Of a DNA stretch of 64,000 nucleotides, positions 34,227 through 44,300 are shown piece after piece. The translations under genes were made by a program, and so were the position numbers. Source of the DNA: Chryseobacterium indoltheticum. Lineage in GTDB: Bacteria > Bacteroidota > Bacteroidia > Flavobacteriales > Weeksellaceae. Every line of letters starts with the position of its first letter. Position 1 is the stretch's first letter. A model generated the notes under the pieces. That model saw nothing but the letters and a program-made list of their open reading frames with translations, had not been told where the DNA came from and ran no database searches. The stretch lies in contig NZ_CP033929.1 of assembly GCF_003815915.1 (NCBI RefSeq), positions 3,100,001-3,164,000 of the forward strand, given 5' to 3'.

Positions 34227-34637
34227 TTATTTAATTTTCCAAACATTCTCTAGTATCAAAATCCAACGTGAGGGTTGCTTTTCACCATAAGTAAATAATA
34301 ATAGTAAATCATTTTTTACGAAATAATTTAAAGCTAAATGACTTTCAGATTTATAATAATTTGCATTTTTTATTAAATCAGTATATTCATTTTCAGAAAT
34401 TAATCTTTTAATATATTCTGGAACATTATTTTTTATCTCACCTTTTTCCAAAATTATTTCTAGATCATTTTTACTTAAAAAGTCTTTAATATTTTTAAAA
34501 CTGTTATTGATTAGATCAGAAATTTTAAAAGCTATATTCTCTTCTCCAATAATTATATTAAACTCTTGGTTAAGCTCCGCACAAAACCCATCATATAAAA
34601 CTTGAGATTTATTATCTATCAATTTATCTATTTTCAT
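34227..34637 (-). CDS. Immunity-like small protein, different family
   Basis: A 136-aa acidic, AT-rich-coded soluble protein of unknown family. It is helical at the start (MKIDKLIDNKSQVLYDGFCAELNQEFN), with NVPEYIKRLISENEYTDLIKNANYYKSES in the middle and strands at the end (LLLLFTYGEKQPSRWILILENVWKIK). It is unrelated by eye to the three paralogues upstream. It is framed by toxin remnants B and C, the usual place for the immunity gene of a displaced toxin module. Function is inferred from that position alone. Confidence 0.55.
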   Translation of the reverse strand: MKIDKLIDNKSQVLYDGFCAELNQEFNIIIGEENIAFKISDLINNSFKNIKDFLSKNDLEIILEKGEIKNNVPEYIKRLISENEYTDLIKNANYYKSESHLALNYFVKNDLLLLFTYGEKQPSRWILILENVWKIK

Positions 34638-34640
34638 AAT

Positions 34641-34720
34641 AATTATTTTTTAACATTAACCCTCCTTTTTCATCTTTGACTTTTAAGAATTTCTTCTTGT
34701 ATACGATGGAATCCTTAATA
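34641..34720 (-). pseudogene. Remnant B of a toxin C-terminal tail
   Basis: The minus-strand frame reads IKDSIVYKKKFLKVKDEKGG then LMLK. The last part matches the toxin tail NWKNFLQPKTEQGVILKK and remnant A (KKFLKVKDEEGELLK). No start codon or upstream domain survives. It directly precedes the immunity-like gene starting at 34637. Confidence 0.65.
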
Positions 34721-34723
34721 GAG

Positions 34724-35317
34724 TTAAATATTACTTTTTATAAAAAATCTATCTTTAATTTGCCAATCATCTAATACTTTTCCAATTTCTCCTGTTTCAG
34801 GATTAAGTTCTCTTTTTTCACCATAATCTCTATCAAAATCTATTGAAATTGAATTAATTAAATTTCCATTTATATCTTTTCTCCAACCAAAATTGCTAAA
34901 GGCTAAACCTTGTGGGTATTTTGCCAAACTTAATGGGGGATTTTCAAGATTTTCTTTTTCTAAATACTTCTTAGATCTTTCTGAAATTAATTCAGTTATT
35001 TTCAGTACCTTATGTATTGTTCCATCTAAATTGTAAATAACAGCATTATTTGGTATCAAAAATGCACCATTAATACCTTTGTATATTGCCACGATATATT
35101 TCAAATCTATTGTAGGAAATCCTATTACATCAACATTTTCATCGTTAATTATACCCCTCTGATTTTCCTCATTTTTCCATGATATTCCTTGTAATGATGA
35201 ATCAAAATATAATTGATAATTTTCATGATCCACATTTTCAAATGGATTTAATGGAAACTCTAATTTAACAGGTAAAATTGCACCTGATGCGCTTGTAACT
35301 TCAAAAATTTGTATCAT
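34724..35317 (-). CDS. Immunity-like paralogue 3
   Basis: A 197-aa soluble acidic protein. It shares with its two neighbours the segments GFPTIDLKYIVAIYKGING, NNAVIYNLDGTIHKVL, NPPLSLAKY, SISIDFDRDYGE and ELNPETGEIGKVLDDW. The family is unknown to me; the conservation pattern and DNA composition are those of immunity proteins that are amplified behind a polymorphic toxin. Its ATG directly abuts the stop of paralogue 2, so the two are coupled and might protect against sequence variants of the same toxin type. Confidence 0.65.
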   Translation of the reverse strand: MIQIFEVTSASGAILPVKLEFPLNPFENVDHENYQLYFDSSLQGISWKNEENQRGIINDENVDVIGFPTIDLKYIVAIYKGINGAFLIPNNAVIYNLDGTIHKVLKITELISERSKKYLEKENLENPPLSLAKYPQGLAFSNFGWRKDINGNLINSISIDFDRDYGEKRELNPETGEIGKVLDDWQIKDRFFIKSNI

Positions 35318-35884
35318 TTAGTAATAATTATACCAGTCATCTATTAATCTACCAATCTCCCCTGTTTCCGTATTTAACTCTCTTCCTTCTCCATAATCTA
35401 GATCATATTGTATAGAAATATAATTAAAGTGTTCTCCATTTTCATTCTTTCTCCACCCAAAGCTTAAAAAATTTAATCCAGATTCGTATTTAACCAACTC
35501 CAATGGTGGGTTACCCAATTTCTCTTTCTCCAAATATTTTTTTGCTCTTTCAGAAATCAATTGTGGTATTTCTAATATCATATGGATACTTCCATCAAGA
35601 TTATAAATCACTGCATTATTTGGTGGTTTAAATTGTCCATCTATACCTTTATAAATAATAATATATTTATTGTCTACAGTGGGGTATCCATAAACCGAAA
35701 CTTTTTCATCCGAAATAATAATTTTTTCACCATTATATTCCCAACTAAAACTTTCTTTAGAATAGGAATTTACATAATCTAATTTTTCTTGCTTCGAAAC
35801 TAGATCAAATTCACTTTTTTCATAACCGATTGAAATGGGAATTATCATTCCATGTTGATTAAATTTTATAATTTTTGATAACAT
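35318..35884 (-). CDS. Immunity-like paralogue 2
   Basis: A 188-aa member of the same family: GYPTVDNKYIIIYKGIDG, NNAVIYNLDGSIHMIL, GNPPLELVKYESGLNF, YDLDYGEGRELNTETGEIG. It starts 5 bp after toxin remnant A, as if it had arrived together with that now-truncated toxin module. It is closer to paralogue 3 than to paralogue 1 in the central and C-terminal parts (ISERAKKYLEKEKLGNPP versus ISERSKKYLEKENLENPP), consistent with a local duplication. Confidence 0.65.
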   Translation of the reverse strand: MLSKIIKFNQHGMIIPISIGYEKSEFDLVSKQEKLDYVNSYSKESFSWEYNGEKIIISDEKVSVYGYPTVDNKYIIIYKGIDGQFKPPNNAVIYNLDGSIHMILEIPQLISERAKKYLEKEKLGNPPLELVKYESGLNFLSFGWRKNENGEHFNYISIQYDLDYGEGRELNTETGEIGRLIDDWYNYY

Positions 35885-35889
35885 TGGTT

Positions 35890-36003
35890 TTATTTTAACA
35901 GTTCTCCTTCTTCATCTTTGACTTTTAAAAATTTTTTCCATTCATCTCCTCTCAAGTTTTCAATAAACTCAAATTGATGTTCCCCACCTTTATATATAGG
36001 ATT
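35890..36003 (-). pseudogene. Remnant A of a toxin C-terminal tail
   Basis: The minus-strand frame reads NPIYKGGEHQFEFIENL then RGDEWKKFLKVKDEEGELLK and a stop. This is the counterpart of YYGGEHQYEFIQYLGDANWK and NFLQPKTEQG in the intact toxin. It has a stop codon upstream (position about 36019) and no start. It lies between the immunity-like gene of the intact toxin and a second immunity-like gene. Confidence 0.8.
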
Positions 36004-36034
36004 TGTTTTAAAAAGTTTTCAGGTTCGTAAAGTA

Positions 36035-36592
36035 TTAATTTTTACCATAATAAATCAAATCCCCAATTTCTCCTGTTTCTGGATTTAAAATTCTAGTTTC
36101 CCATAATTCTCTATCATAGTCTATAGCAATTGAGTTCACAATTTCACCAGTATTTAATTTAATAACACTAAAACCTGAGAAACATAAAGCACCTTCATAA
36201 AGGGCTGTATCAAGAGGAGGATTTTCTTCTTTTAAAAATTCCATTCTTTTTATAGCTAGTGGAGATTTTAAAGATGGTATTTCAAGTATTTTATGAATAC
36301 TTCCATCTAAATTATAAATTACACAATTATGCGGTGGTTTATGTTTTCCATTAATACCTAAATAAATTACTACAACATTTTTTAAATTTGCTGTAGGATA
36401 ACCCTTAAGATCGGCATTCTCGTCCTCTAAAATAATTTCTTCATCATTATGATCCCACATTATTCCATTTTTTGATGGATTACACATGAAATTAAATGCT
36501 GCATCTTTATCTCCAAGTGCCCAATAATCTGCATTTAAATCTAAATTTAAGGGTATTACAGCTCCTTCTTTATTAAAAACTCTAAAATTCAT
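36035..36592 (-). CDS. Immunity-like paralogue 1 (candidate cognate immunity protein)
   Basis: A 185-aa acidic soluble protein starting 2 bp after the toxin stop codon, the standard place for the cognate immunity gene. Family features: GYPTANLKNVVVIYLGING, HNCVIYNLDGSIHKIL, ENPPLDTALYEGALCFSGF, IAIDYDRELWETRILNPETGEIG. No signal peptide, so it should act in the cytoplasm, which suggests that the toxin acts there too. It is the most diverged of the three paralogues, as expected if it tracks a toxin variant different from remnant A. Confidence 0.72.
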   Translation of the reverse strand: MNFRVFNKEGAVIPLNLDLNADYWALGDKDAAFNFMCNPSKNGIMWDHNDEEIILEDENADLKGYPTANLKNVVVIYLGINGKHKPPHNCVIYNLDGSIHKILEIPSLKSPLAIKRMEFLKEENPPLDTALYEGALCFSGFSVIKLNTGEIVNSIAIDYDRELWETRILNPETGEIGDLIYYGKN

Positions 36593-36594
36593 AT

Positions 36595-39500
36595 TTATTT
36601 TTTTAAAATTACACCTTGTTCTGTTTTAGGTTGTAAGAAGTTTTTCCAATTTGCGTCTCCAAGGTATTGTATAAACTCATATTGATGTTCACCTCCGTAA
36701 TATACTTTATATGAGCCATCAGGAAATTTATCCATCTGTGGACCAACTACACCATCACGTACCTGTAAAGGATTTGTAACAGTATACTCTCTTAGTACTA
36801 AAGCATCATCAATTCCTTGTGCTTTTTTCCAATCCTCTAAAACAGCAAGGTATTCTCTCAATTCTTTTTCAGTTGTAATAGCATTCTTTGATCCCCAACC
36901 TCCTGGATTAGGTTCTACCTTACCCGTTTTACCATTAATTAAATTTTCTACAACATATACCTTATCTCCTTTTTGTAAAGATCTTTCAATAATAGGTGTT
37001 CCTTGACGATAAGGATCATTTCTTCCTATTGCAATATAATACTCATTAAACTCTTCAGCTGTTAGTACCCTACCATCTTTGAAGCCAATATCAAAGCCTA
37101 AAATTCCTTCCTTATTCCTTATAAGTTTATATCCAGCATCAGTATGTTTTATAAGATCATTTTTATAAGCAGTAACCCATTTTTTAGTTACAAATTTATT
37201 ATTTTTAATTTCAGCTATTAAAGTTCCTGCCTCATCATGGAAGTTGATAACTGCGCTTTCTTCACTTGCTTTTAAACCAGCAGTTATAAGCTCATCGTAA
37301 GTGTTTTTAAGTTCTAAAGCAAGCGATTCTACTAATGCAGATTTATTGCCTTTCAGGATATCAACAGCCTCATCAACATTTTTACCTTTCAGATCATTAG
37401 ATAATTTTACAAAATCGTCATAATAAGGTTCTGTTTTTTCTACTGTCGCCAATAATTTCTCTGTTCTCAGAAGTTTTGCTTCTCCCACCACAGGAATTAC
37501 AATACTCGCTATAAAGAAAGTAGCCTTTCCTTGTACGTATGGGTTTGAATAGTTTTTCTTTGCCCATTCCCATGCAGCATTAATTAATTTATTATACTTG
37601 GTAACTTCGGCAGGACTCACAATACCCATACATTCATACATGTATTCCAGCTGACTTTGGTTCGGTCCTGTAACCATCAAGGTTGTTCCACGTTTATCTG
37701 TAATACATTTGATGTCTTTTACCAGTTTCTCTACAGCAATTTTCGTGAGTCCACTTGCCATAGCTTCTATATCTATGGTATGGAAAAGTTCATTTACAAA
37801 ACCATATGAGAATTTAGTAATGTAGGCATCATTAGCATTCAGCTTATCTTCCTCTGTCATGCAGATACCATATTCTAGTCCCCCCGTGTACAGTGCAAGA
37901 CCAAAACCTAAAGGTGTCGGGTTAATTTTAATAATATCTTTAGCACGTACTGCAGATCTTTTAAGACATTCCAGACCACCATTGCCGATTGTATTTTTGT
38001 AAAACTGGTCAATGTCATCATTACATGTTTTATTAAACAGTTCCTGATATTTCCATTTAGATTGATCCAGTTTTGCAGCAATAAGTGTTAATATTTCCGC
38101 AGTAGTTTTATTGGATGGTTTTTCCCAGATAATAGTCTGATATTTGAATGAACAGCTTGTGGATTGATCAAGCGCCTTTACCACTGCGCTTCCTTTAGTA
38201 CTTAATTCTATACTGTATGGGAATTTAGCTCCACTTTCCGTTTCGTAAACTACAGCTCCGTTTCTTGCAATAGCTGTATAAGAAATTCTTGTATCTTCTT
38301 TTACAGTTCCATTTGAGATGTCATAAACGTCATATCCAGATCTTACATAAGGTTTATTCTGATCTAATTGTCCGACAATTAAATGCTTTAATAAATCAGT
38401 AGCATCCTGCTTAACTTTAACAATTATATTTCCAAGTAAATCTATACCGTCTCCATTTCTATCTTCTCCACTACTCTGCCCTTGAAACGCATACAATTTA
38501 AGCTTCGGATCATTGATCTGTTTCCAGTCCAAATGAGAAAGCTCTTCGCCATTGCTGTAATCCATCAATAGAGGAGTTGCACTTTGCGTAGTTCCGTAAG
38601 CTTTCCAAGGATGTTCCAGTTTAAACACACCATGTCCCAGTTCGTGAGCTCCTGTTTTGTCTTGTGCATTGTTGTACACGTACCCAAACTGACCGTTTAG
38701 GCGCATATATCCTTTTTGTCCTGTCGAAGATTTTTTGTTGGTAACGAAAAGAACATACCTGTCATAAGTCGTTTTGAACATTGCGTTGATCTGCTGCTGC
38801 TGAGGACTGTAGGTAATCATTAGGTCAGAATCTTCACTATTGATGGTATCTTCGCTTACAATACCGCCGATATCTAAAACAGGCTCTTTTTTAATATTGA
38901 AAGTAACCCCTATCCTATTGTAGATCTGGTTCAGCTGATCGCCTTGAGATTGTAATTTAGATTGTGAATTTGCATCCAATGGAACTAAACTTACATTTAC
39001 CGTTTTCGGGCTTAGGTGTACCAATCTGAAACTGCTGATTACCTTCTGTTTTGAAATGCTGTCTTTCGGCATCAATACCGCAATCACTTCTTCTTCAGCG
39101 TAATCAAATGAGCCAATCAATTTCAGTTGATAGTTTCTTTCCGTATCTGTTTTACTGATTTCTGTAGCTTCAATCGCTTTACCGATGCTCAATGTTTTGA
39201 AGATGATTGTCGCATCTTTCAATAAAGGATCGGTAATACTTACTTTGGCGTCAAAGAGTTCAGTCTTTTTATTAACCGTTGCTTTGTAAGGAACGGAAAC
39301 AGTATTGTTTTCCGAGTCTTTTACCGACGGATATTTATCTTTTGGCAGTTTGTTTTTCTCTTCCGTATCGTAGGCAAAATGTCCAGCAACATTCTCTTTC
39401 CATTCTATCTTAACGCCTTTCGCCGTATATTGATTTACTGTAGCATTTTTTCCGCTTCCCGTTACCCCATCTGTATTGGTAGAGGTTGAGGCCCCACCTT

Positions 39501-41301
39501 TTGCTACGGTTCCGCCTTTAGTTACAATTCCATTTTCATCCACTGTCCAAATCTCCCCCTTAGAGTCTGTGAAGGTGTAGTCTTTACCTCCCGGATATTC
39601 GGTTGTGCTTCCGGTTCCACCGCCTCCATCACTTCCTGTAATGGTAATTTTTCCAGGAGGAGGTGTTGCAGAATAAGTAATATTACCAATTGGGAAAGTA
39701 ATGAAAACGTCTTTTACGCCAGCATCACCAAATGTTTCTCCTATTCCTGCAGAAGCATAATGTATTGCGCTTTCATTTGGGTCGTATGTAGTCTCAATAA
39801 CACCTTCAATTAATTTCTTGTCGGTATTAAGCATAATATTATTGAAAATCACTTTTACCCTAGTATCAGCCAAATATGGCACAATAATATATCCCGTTCC
39901 TGTATAAATACCATTGTTGCCTTCTGCAGAAAGTACCGTAACAGGGAAATCTCCCGCAGTAAATACTTCGTTGACACCCAACATAGTCTGCAGAGAGTTT
40001 TTATTGGCAATATCAACTGAAGGCATTATCCCGCATTGGTAGTTATTATCTACATCATTGGCATTGGTAGTAAAATATTGTATTGCGCTGTAAGAATAGG
40101 CATTGCCGGAAGTATTTCCGTTCATATTCCCACAAAGAGAACCTACACGGTACTCGTATTCCGTAAGGTCTTCCAAGCCGTTGAGAATTGCAGGAGACTG
40201 GTAACTTTGCTGAGTAACCCAGTCCGTATTGCTGTCTTTTTTACGGTATTGTACATTGTATAAACCGGCAGGTTTGCCTCCGAGACTCCAACTAATTTCC
40301 ACTCTTCCTCTGCCTACATTTTTTGTCATCAAAAGTGTAGGAACAGTACAGTTTTCTACATAATCAAAATAGTAAATTTCAGAAAGTCCGTTGTTTTTAT
40401 AAATACCATTATCTTCTGTAGGGTTGGCTCCCAAAACGGGGTTTCCGCTTTTGGCCTGCACCTGCCAAGCATATCTTTTACCGGGAATGAGCTGCGTTTT
40501 ATCCAAACTGTAATACAATGTGGGTGCATAGGTTTCTTCCTGCCAAAGTGGCGGAGAAGACAAAAATCCTGAAATCGGCGATTGTCCTAAATCCCACAGT
40601 TCTTTAAGTGTAAAAATGTATTTTGTGTTGGGAGCGATCTGTCTCGGCATCCATTGAAATACGATTCCGCTTCCTCCTGCATACGGGGACATTGCCTGTA
40701 TTTTTTCGGCATTTTGCGGAAGATTAAGCATCGGCGGGTCGTACTGCGTAAGAAATACCGTTGCACAGGTTTTGGATGACAGATTATTTTTAGTATAAAA
40801 ATCATACGCCTGAAAGCAAAATTGATACACCCCGTCAGATAAAGGTTGACCATATTGTACCGCACTGATTCCTCCTAAATTCTGTAATTCAAATAGAGCT
40901 CTTAAATCTACATTGGTCAGCGTAACATTACTGCCCGGATAGAGCATAAAAGTATTCATTCCGACAATAAAATCATTGCTCTTTGCAAAAGGAACGGCAC
41001 TCAATCCGGCTTCTAAGGTAAATTTGATGCCGGTTTGATGTTGCGGCTCCATCAAGTCGGTCATCAATACCTGCAGTTGTAATTTGTTATCGGTGGAAGT
41101 AGCATAATCTCCCAATCGCATGCTATACGGCGGGAGCACCACAGGAACCAACTTTACAGGATACTGCTGCGATTTTACAGCGATAGACTGAAAGCCCAAT
41201 AGCACAAGCATTGTCAATGCCCACATTTTCATTCCGAAACTTTTAAATTTCGGTCTGAAGTACGGTTTATATTTTCTTTTATCGTTGTAGGAATGGTTCA
41301 T
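36595..41301 (-). CDS. Polymorphic-toxin-like giant protein: TANFOR-like N-terminus, zincin motif, C-terminal toxin domain
   Basis: A 1568-aa protein (ATG at 41301; a GTG precedes it). Residues 1-45: signal with long basic lead (MLVLLGFQSIAVKSQQYPV). About 45-310: region starting VKLVPVVLPPYSMRLGDY, like the TANFOR domain of Bacteroidota surface proteins. About 320-415: FnIII-like. Residues 886-897: HELGHGVFKLEH followed by LLMDYSNGEELSHLDW, a zincin metallopeptidase site often placed before toxins for self-release. About 1080-1330: pretoxin region. Last about 140 residues: PNPGGWGSKNAI, LVLREYTVTNPLQVRDGVV and GGEHQYEF, faintly like the TNT NAD-glycohydrolase fold. Immunity-like genes and decayed C-termini follow. 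Confidence 0.75.
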   Translation of the reverse strand: MNHSYNDKRKYKPYFRPKFKSFGMKMWALTMLVLLGFQSIAVKSQQYPVKLVPVVLPPYSMRLGDYATSTDNKLQLQVLMTDLMEPQHQTGIKFTLEAGLSAVPFAKSNDFIVGMNTFMLYPGSNVTLTNVDLRALFELQNLGGISAVQYGQPLSDGVYQFCFQAYDFYTKNNLSSKTCATVFLTQYDPPMLNLPQNAEKIQAMSPYAGGSGIVFQWMPRQIAPNTKYIFTLKELWDLGQSPISGFLSSPPLWQEETYAPTLYYSLDKTQLIPGKRYAWQVQAKSGNPVLGANPTEDNGIYKNNGLSEIYYFDYVENCTVPTLLMTKNVGRGRVEISWSLGGKPAGLYNVQYRKKDSNTDWVTQQSYQSPAILNGLEDLTEYEYRVGSLCGNMNGNTSGNAYSYSAIQYFTTNANDVDNNYQCGIMPSVDIANKNSLQTMLGVNEVFTAGDFPVTVLSAEGNNGIYTGTGYIIVPYLADTRVKVIFNNIMLNTDKKLIEGVIETTYDPNESAIHYASAGIGETFGDAGVKDVFITFPIGNITYSATPPPGKITITGSDGGGGTGSTTEYPGGKDYTFTDSKGEIWTVDENGIVTKGGTVAKGGASTSTNTDGVTGSGKNATVNQYTAKGVKIEWKENVAGHFAYDTEEKNKLPKDKYPSVKDSENNTVSVPYKATVNKKTELFDAKVSITDPLLKDATIIFKTLSIGKAIEATEISKTDTERNYQLKLIGSFDYAEEEVIAVLMPKDSISKQKVISSFRLVHLSPKTVNVSLVPLDANSQSKLQSQGDQLNQIYNRIGVTFNIKKEPVLDIGGIVSEDTINSEDSDLMITYSPQQQQINAMFKTTYDRYVLFVTNKKSSTGQKGYMRLNGQFGYVYNNAQDKTGAHELGHGVFKLEHPWKAYGTTQSATPLLMDYSNGEELSHLDWKQINDPKLKLYAFQGQSSGEDRNGDGIDLLGNIIVKVKQDATDLLKHLIVGQLDQNKPYVRSGYDVYDISNGTVKEDTRISYTAIARNGAVVYETESGAKFPYSIELSTKGSAVVKALDQSTSCSFKYQTIIWEKPSNKTTAEILTLIAAKLDQSKWKYQELFNKTCNDDIDQFYKNTIGNGGLECLKRSAVRAKDIIKINPTPLGFGLALYTGGLEYGICMTEEDKLNANDAYITKFSYGFVNELFHTIDIEAMASGLTKIAVEKLVKDIKCITDKRGTTLMVTGPNQSQLEYMYECMGIVSPAEVTKYNKLINAAWEWAKKNYSNPYVQGKATFFIASIVIPVVGEAKLLRTEKLLATVEKTEPYYDDFVKLSNDLKGKNVDEAVDILKGNKSALVESLALELKNTYDELITAGLKASEESAVINFHDEAGTLIAEIKNNKFVTKKWVTAYKNDLIKHTDAGYKLIRNKEGILGFDIGFKDGRVLTAEEFNEYYIAIGRNDPYRQGTPIIERSLQKGDKVYVVENLINGKTGKVEPNPGGWGSKNAITTEKELREYLAVLEDWKKAQGIDDALVLREYTVTNPLQVRDGVVGPQMDKFPDGSYKVYYGGEHQYEFIQYLGDANWKNFLQPKTEQGVILKK

Positions 41302-41364
41302 CACTCTGTTTTGTGTTATTTTTTGATCTGCTCTAAATTTGCTCTTTTACTCTGAAATTATCGT

Positions 41365-44300
41365 TTACTTAAATTCGTAATCGATTTGTTTTTCAGAGCC
41401 TGCTTTATCTCCCGGTAAAATGTATTTCGCTTTTACTCTGTATTTCAAGGTTGGGATTATACCGTAAGTAGATCGAAGCAAATTGTTAATAGCCTGCGGT
41501 CTTGCATTTAAAGGTATGCCAACATATTTTGAGGCAGATTTTGAAACTAATACGTACCAGTCTGATTTATAGAAACTGAACAAATCATATTTGTAGGGGA
41601 AGGTCTGCTTAAGAAATGTATTTCCTTTGTCACTACCTAAATATTGTAAGTAGGATGTGAATACCGGGAATGCTTTAACAGGAGGAATTCCTGCAAAGTC
41701 TTCTTCACTTTCTGCTCTGTCTAATGTCAATTGGTCAACAGGATATGCGTCATAAAAGAGACCTTTGAACTTAGCAGCGAAAGAATCATCCATCAAAGCC
41801 ATGAGATTGATAAGAGGCTTGTTGTCAGTATATTTAGAACCTGTAAGTTCGGTTACATCAAAATATTCATCGGCATTCATATTGTTCTGAAGCGTTACGA
41901 CATCTGAGTGTAGTTTTATCCATAACGAATTAAAGTTCAGCGCAGATAATTTATCAGACATTGTATTATACTTACTTGTTCTGAAAACAAACGAAAGCCT
42001 GTCGATCTCACCATTTTTAGAAAGGTTTTGAGCTTTCTTCACTTCTGTGGTTACAGAAACAGCTGAGTCGTCTTCATTTTCTTCTGTTTTTACGGTTTGT
42101 TCTTCCGTTTGATTACCGGAAGAGTTACCGGCACCATTTTTATTTTTAGCAATTAATGCCAACGTATAATCTTTCTGCTTGCTTAGATTTGGAACAGTGA
42201 AATTCACGATGTTGTCGTTGCCATTATATGAGAAGTTACTTTCTGCCGGAGAGTCTGCTGCAAAGACAATTTTTGTCGTCCAGTTTGGATCATCAAATAA
42301 ATAATCTTGTCCTCTTTTTAGTTTTATATATCCTTTATTGCTTTCCTGCGTATAGTAATTTTCTTGTTCGGCCACAGGATAAGCATATTTAATATTAGAC
42401 AAAGGAATTACATTAGGAGCAGTACCTGTAGTAAAGGTGCGTTCTTCTACTTCAATCGCTTTTTGGCCGTCTACCATGACCACTTCATACATCCCATTCT
42501 TTTTTTCCATAAAGCTTACCTGCATAATTGCTTTCAGAGTTTTACTCGGCGGAAGAATGTCATCTGAAACAAAATTGGCAACGTCTTTTGAATTTGCATA
42601 TTCTATGACTCCTTTTATTTCCTTGCCCTGATCGTCAACAATGGTCATTTTTTCGACAACAATTTTATACGTGTGATCACCATCGTCTTCAGGAATAACA
42701 ATAGGCTCATTCACTCTCATTGCAAATGTGGCCTGTGGGATTGCAAATACATCCACGTCAGTATCATCATTTTTTGGAGTAAGGTCTGTTATAATCTTCA
42801 TTCCTCCTAAAACAGAAGCATTTTCTAATACGCATTCTTCTCCAAATTCCATTTTGAATCTGAACCTTCCTTTAATCATCCCTCCGAGTAAATTGTAGTA
42901 TCCACCAAGATATCCTCTTACCCAATAAGGATTCGGACCTTTTGCCTGAAGTAATGAAGCGACACCCGCTTTAATAATTGGAATTCTTTTCTTAATGAAC
43001 CACAATTTTATTTTAATCCCAAGTTCTCCCTGAAGATAAACGTAAGCCTGTCCGTTTGCATACCATCCGTTGATTCCGATTTGGTCACCACCCCGGTTTG
43101 AACATTTTGCCTCGCCATAATCTTTCAACATAATGTCTGTTCCTAAACCTGCCTGAAATCTTGCATACAGAAACAAAGCTGTCATATCTCCGGTATCAAA
43201 TTTAAGATGTGTTCCGAACGCAAATCCTTTACCATCTCCTAAAGCATTAAGGCTGCTCATATAATCAATATCATCCAGCTTTAATCCTAAAATATCGGCA
43301 ACTTCAGGTGGTGGTGGCGGACTTCCCGGAATACGATTTCCTACCATAAAATAACTTCCGGATTGTAATGAAAAACTTCCAAAGCCAACTTTTAAACCAA
43401 TCATATCCGTTGGTGTCCCGATATGCATGTACCACTCATTGGGTGCAATATGTACGACTGCCCAGCCAGCTCGGCCATTCGGCCCGATACCGGAAATTAT
43501 TCCATTGGCAATATTTACAAAAACATCTAAATTGGCATGAAAAACACTGTTGTTGAAGTCATAATTCATTGCCAGCTTGGCATAAATAGCACCTTTCACA
43601 TCTTTGGTTACCGGATATTGCTCGTCAACAGCTTTTGTATCAAGGAAAGAATTGACGATCTCATCATCTTTTAACTTATTTAAAAACTCCGACTTTCCTA
43701 CCATTTCTTTAAACTTGTCTTTAACGCCTGCTAAAGGATCTCCGGGAATAAGCTTAGATAAATCGGCCATAACCAGAGCCTCTCCAATAAATCCAACATT
43801 GGCTAAACCTCCGTTTGGATTGGTTGACATATTAAAGCCCGCCATAATACTTACTGCATTTTTGCTGGCAATAGATCCATAAATTCCGGCTCTCAATGCC
43901 AAGCCAACCGTATTGTCCGGAGTTAAAACCAAAGCTTTATCTCTATATGCAGGATCTGCTGACATATCTCTATTGGGAACCATTCTGTAAAATGCTCCTC
44001 CAGTAAATCCTGTAATCGTTAATACGGATGCTTGAATTTTAAGCCCGTCTACTGAACCTTCAAATCCCCAATATCGGAAAGTACTGAATCCATACGCGGC
44101 ATTTACATTCACTTCAATATTCAGTTCTTTCAACTTTGCATTCAAATGTGCCGTAAAGCCGTCTCCGTATAAAGGATCATTACGCATAATCTGGAACTCT
44201 CCCGAAACGATTGCTACGCCTATGTCTACATTTTTTAAACCTAGTTTGGTTAAATTAAACCCATCATATCTCCATCTCTGGCGATTGTTTTCATTGATGA

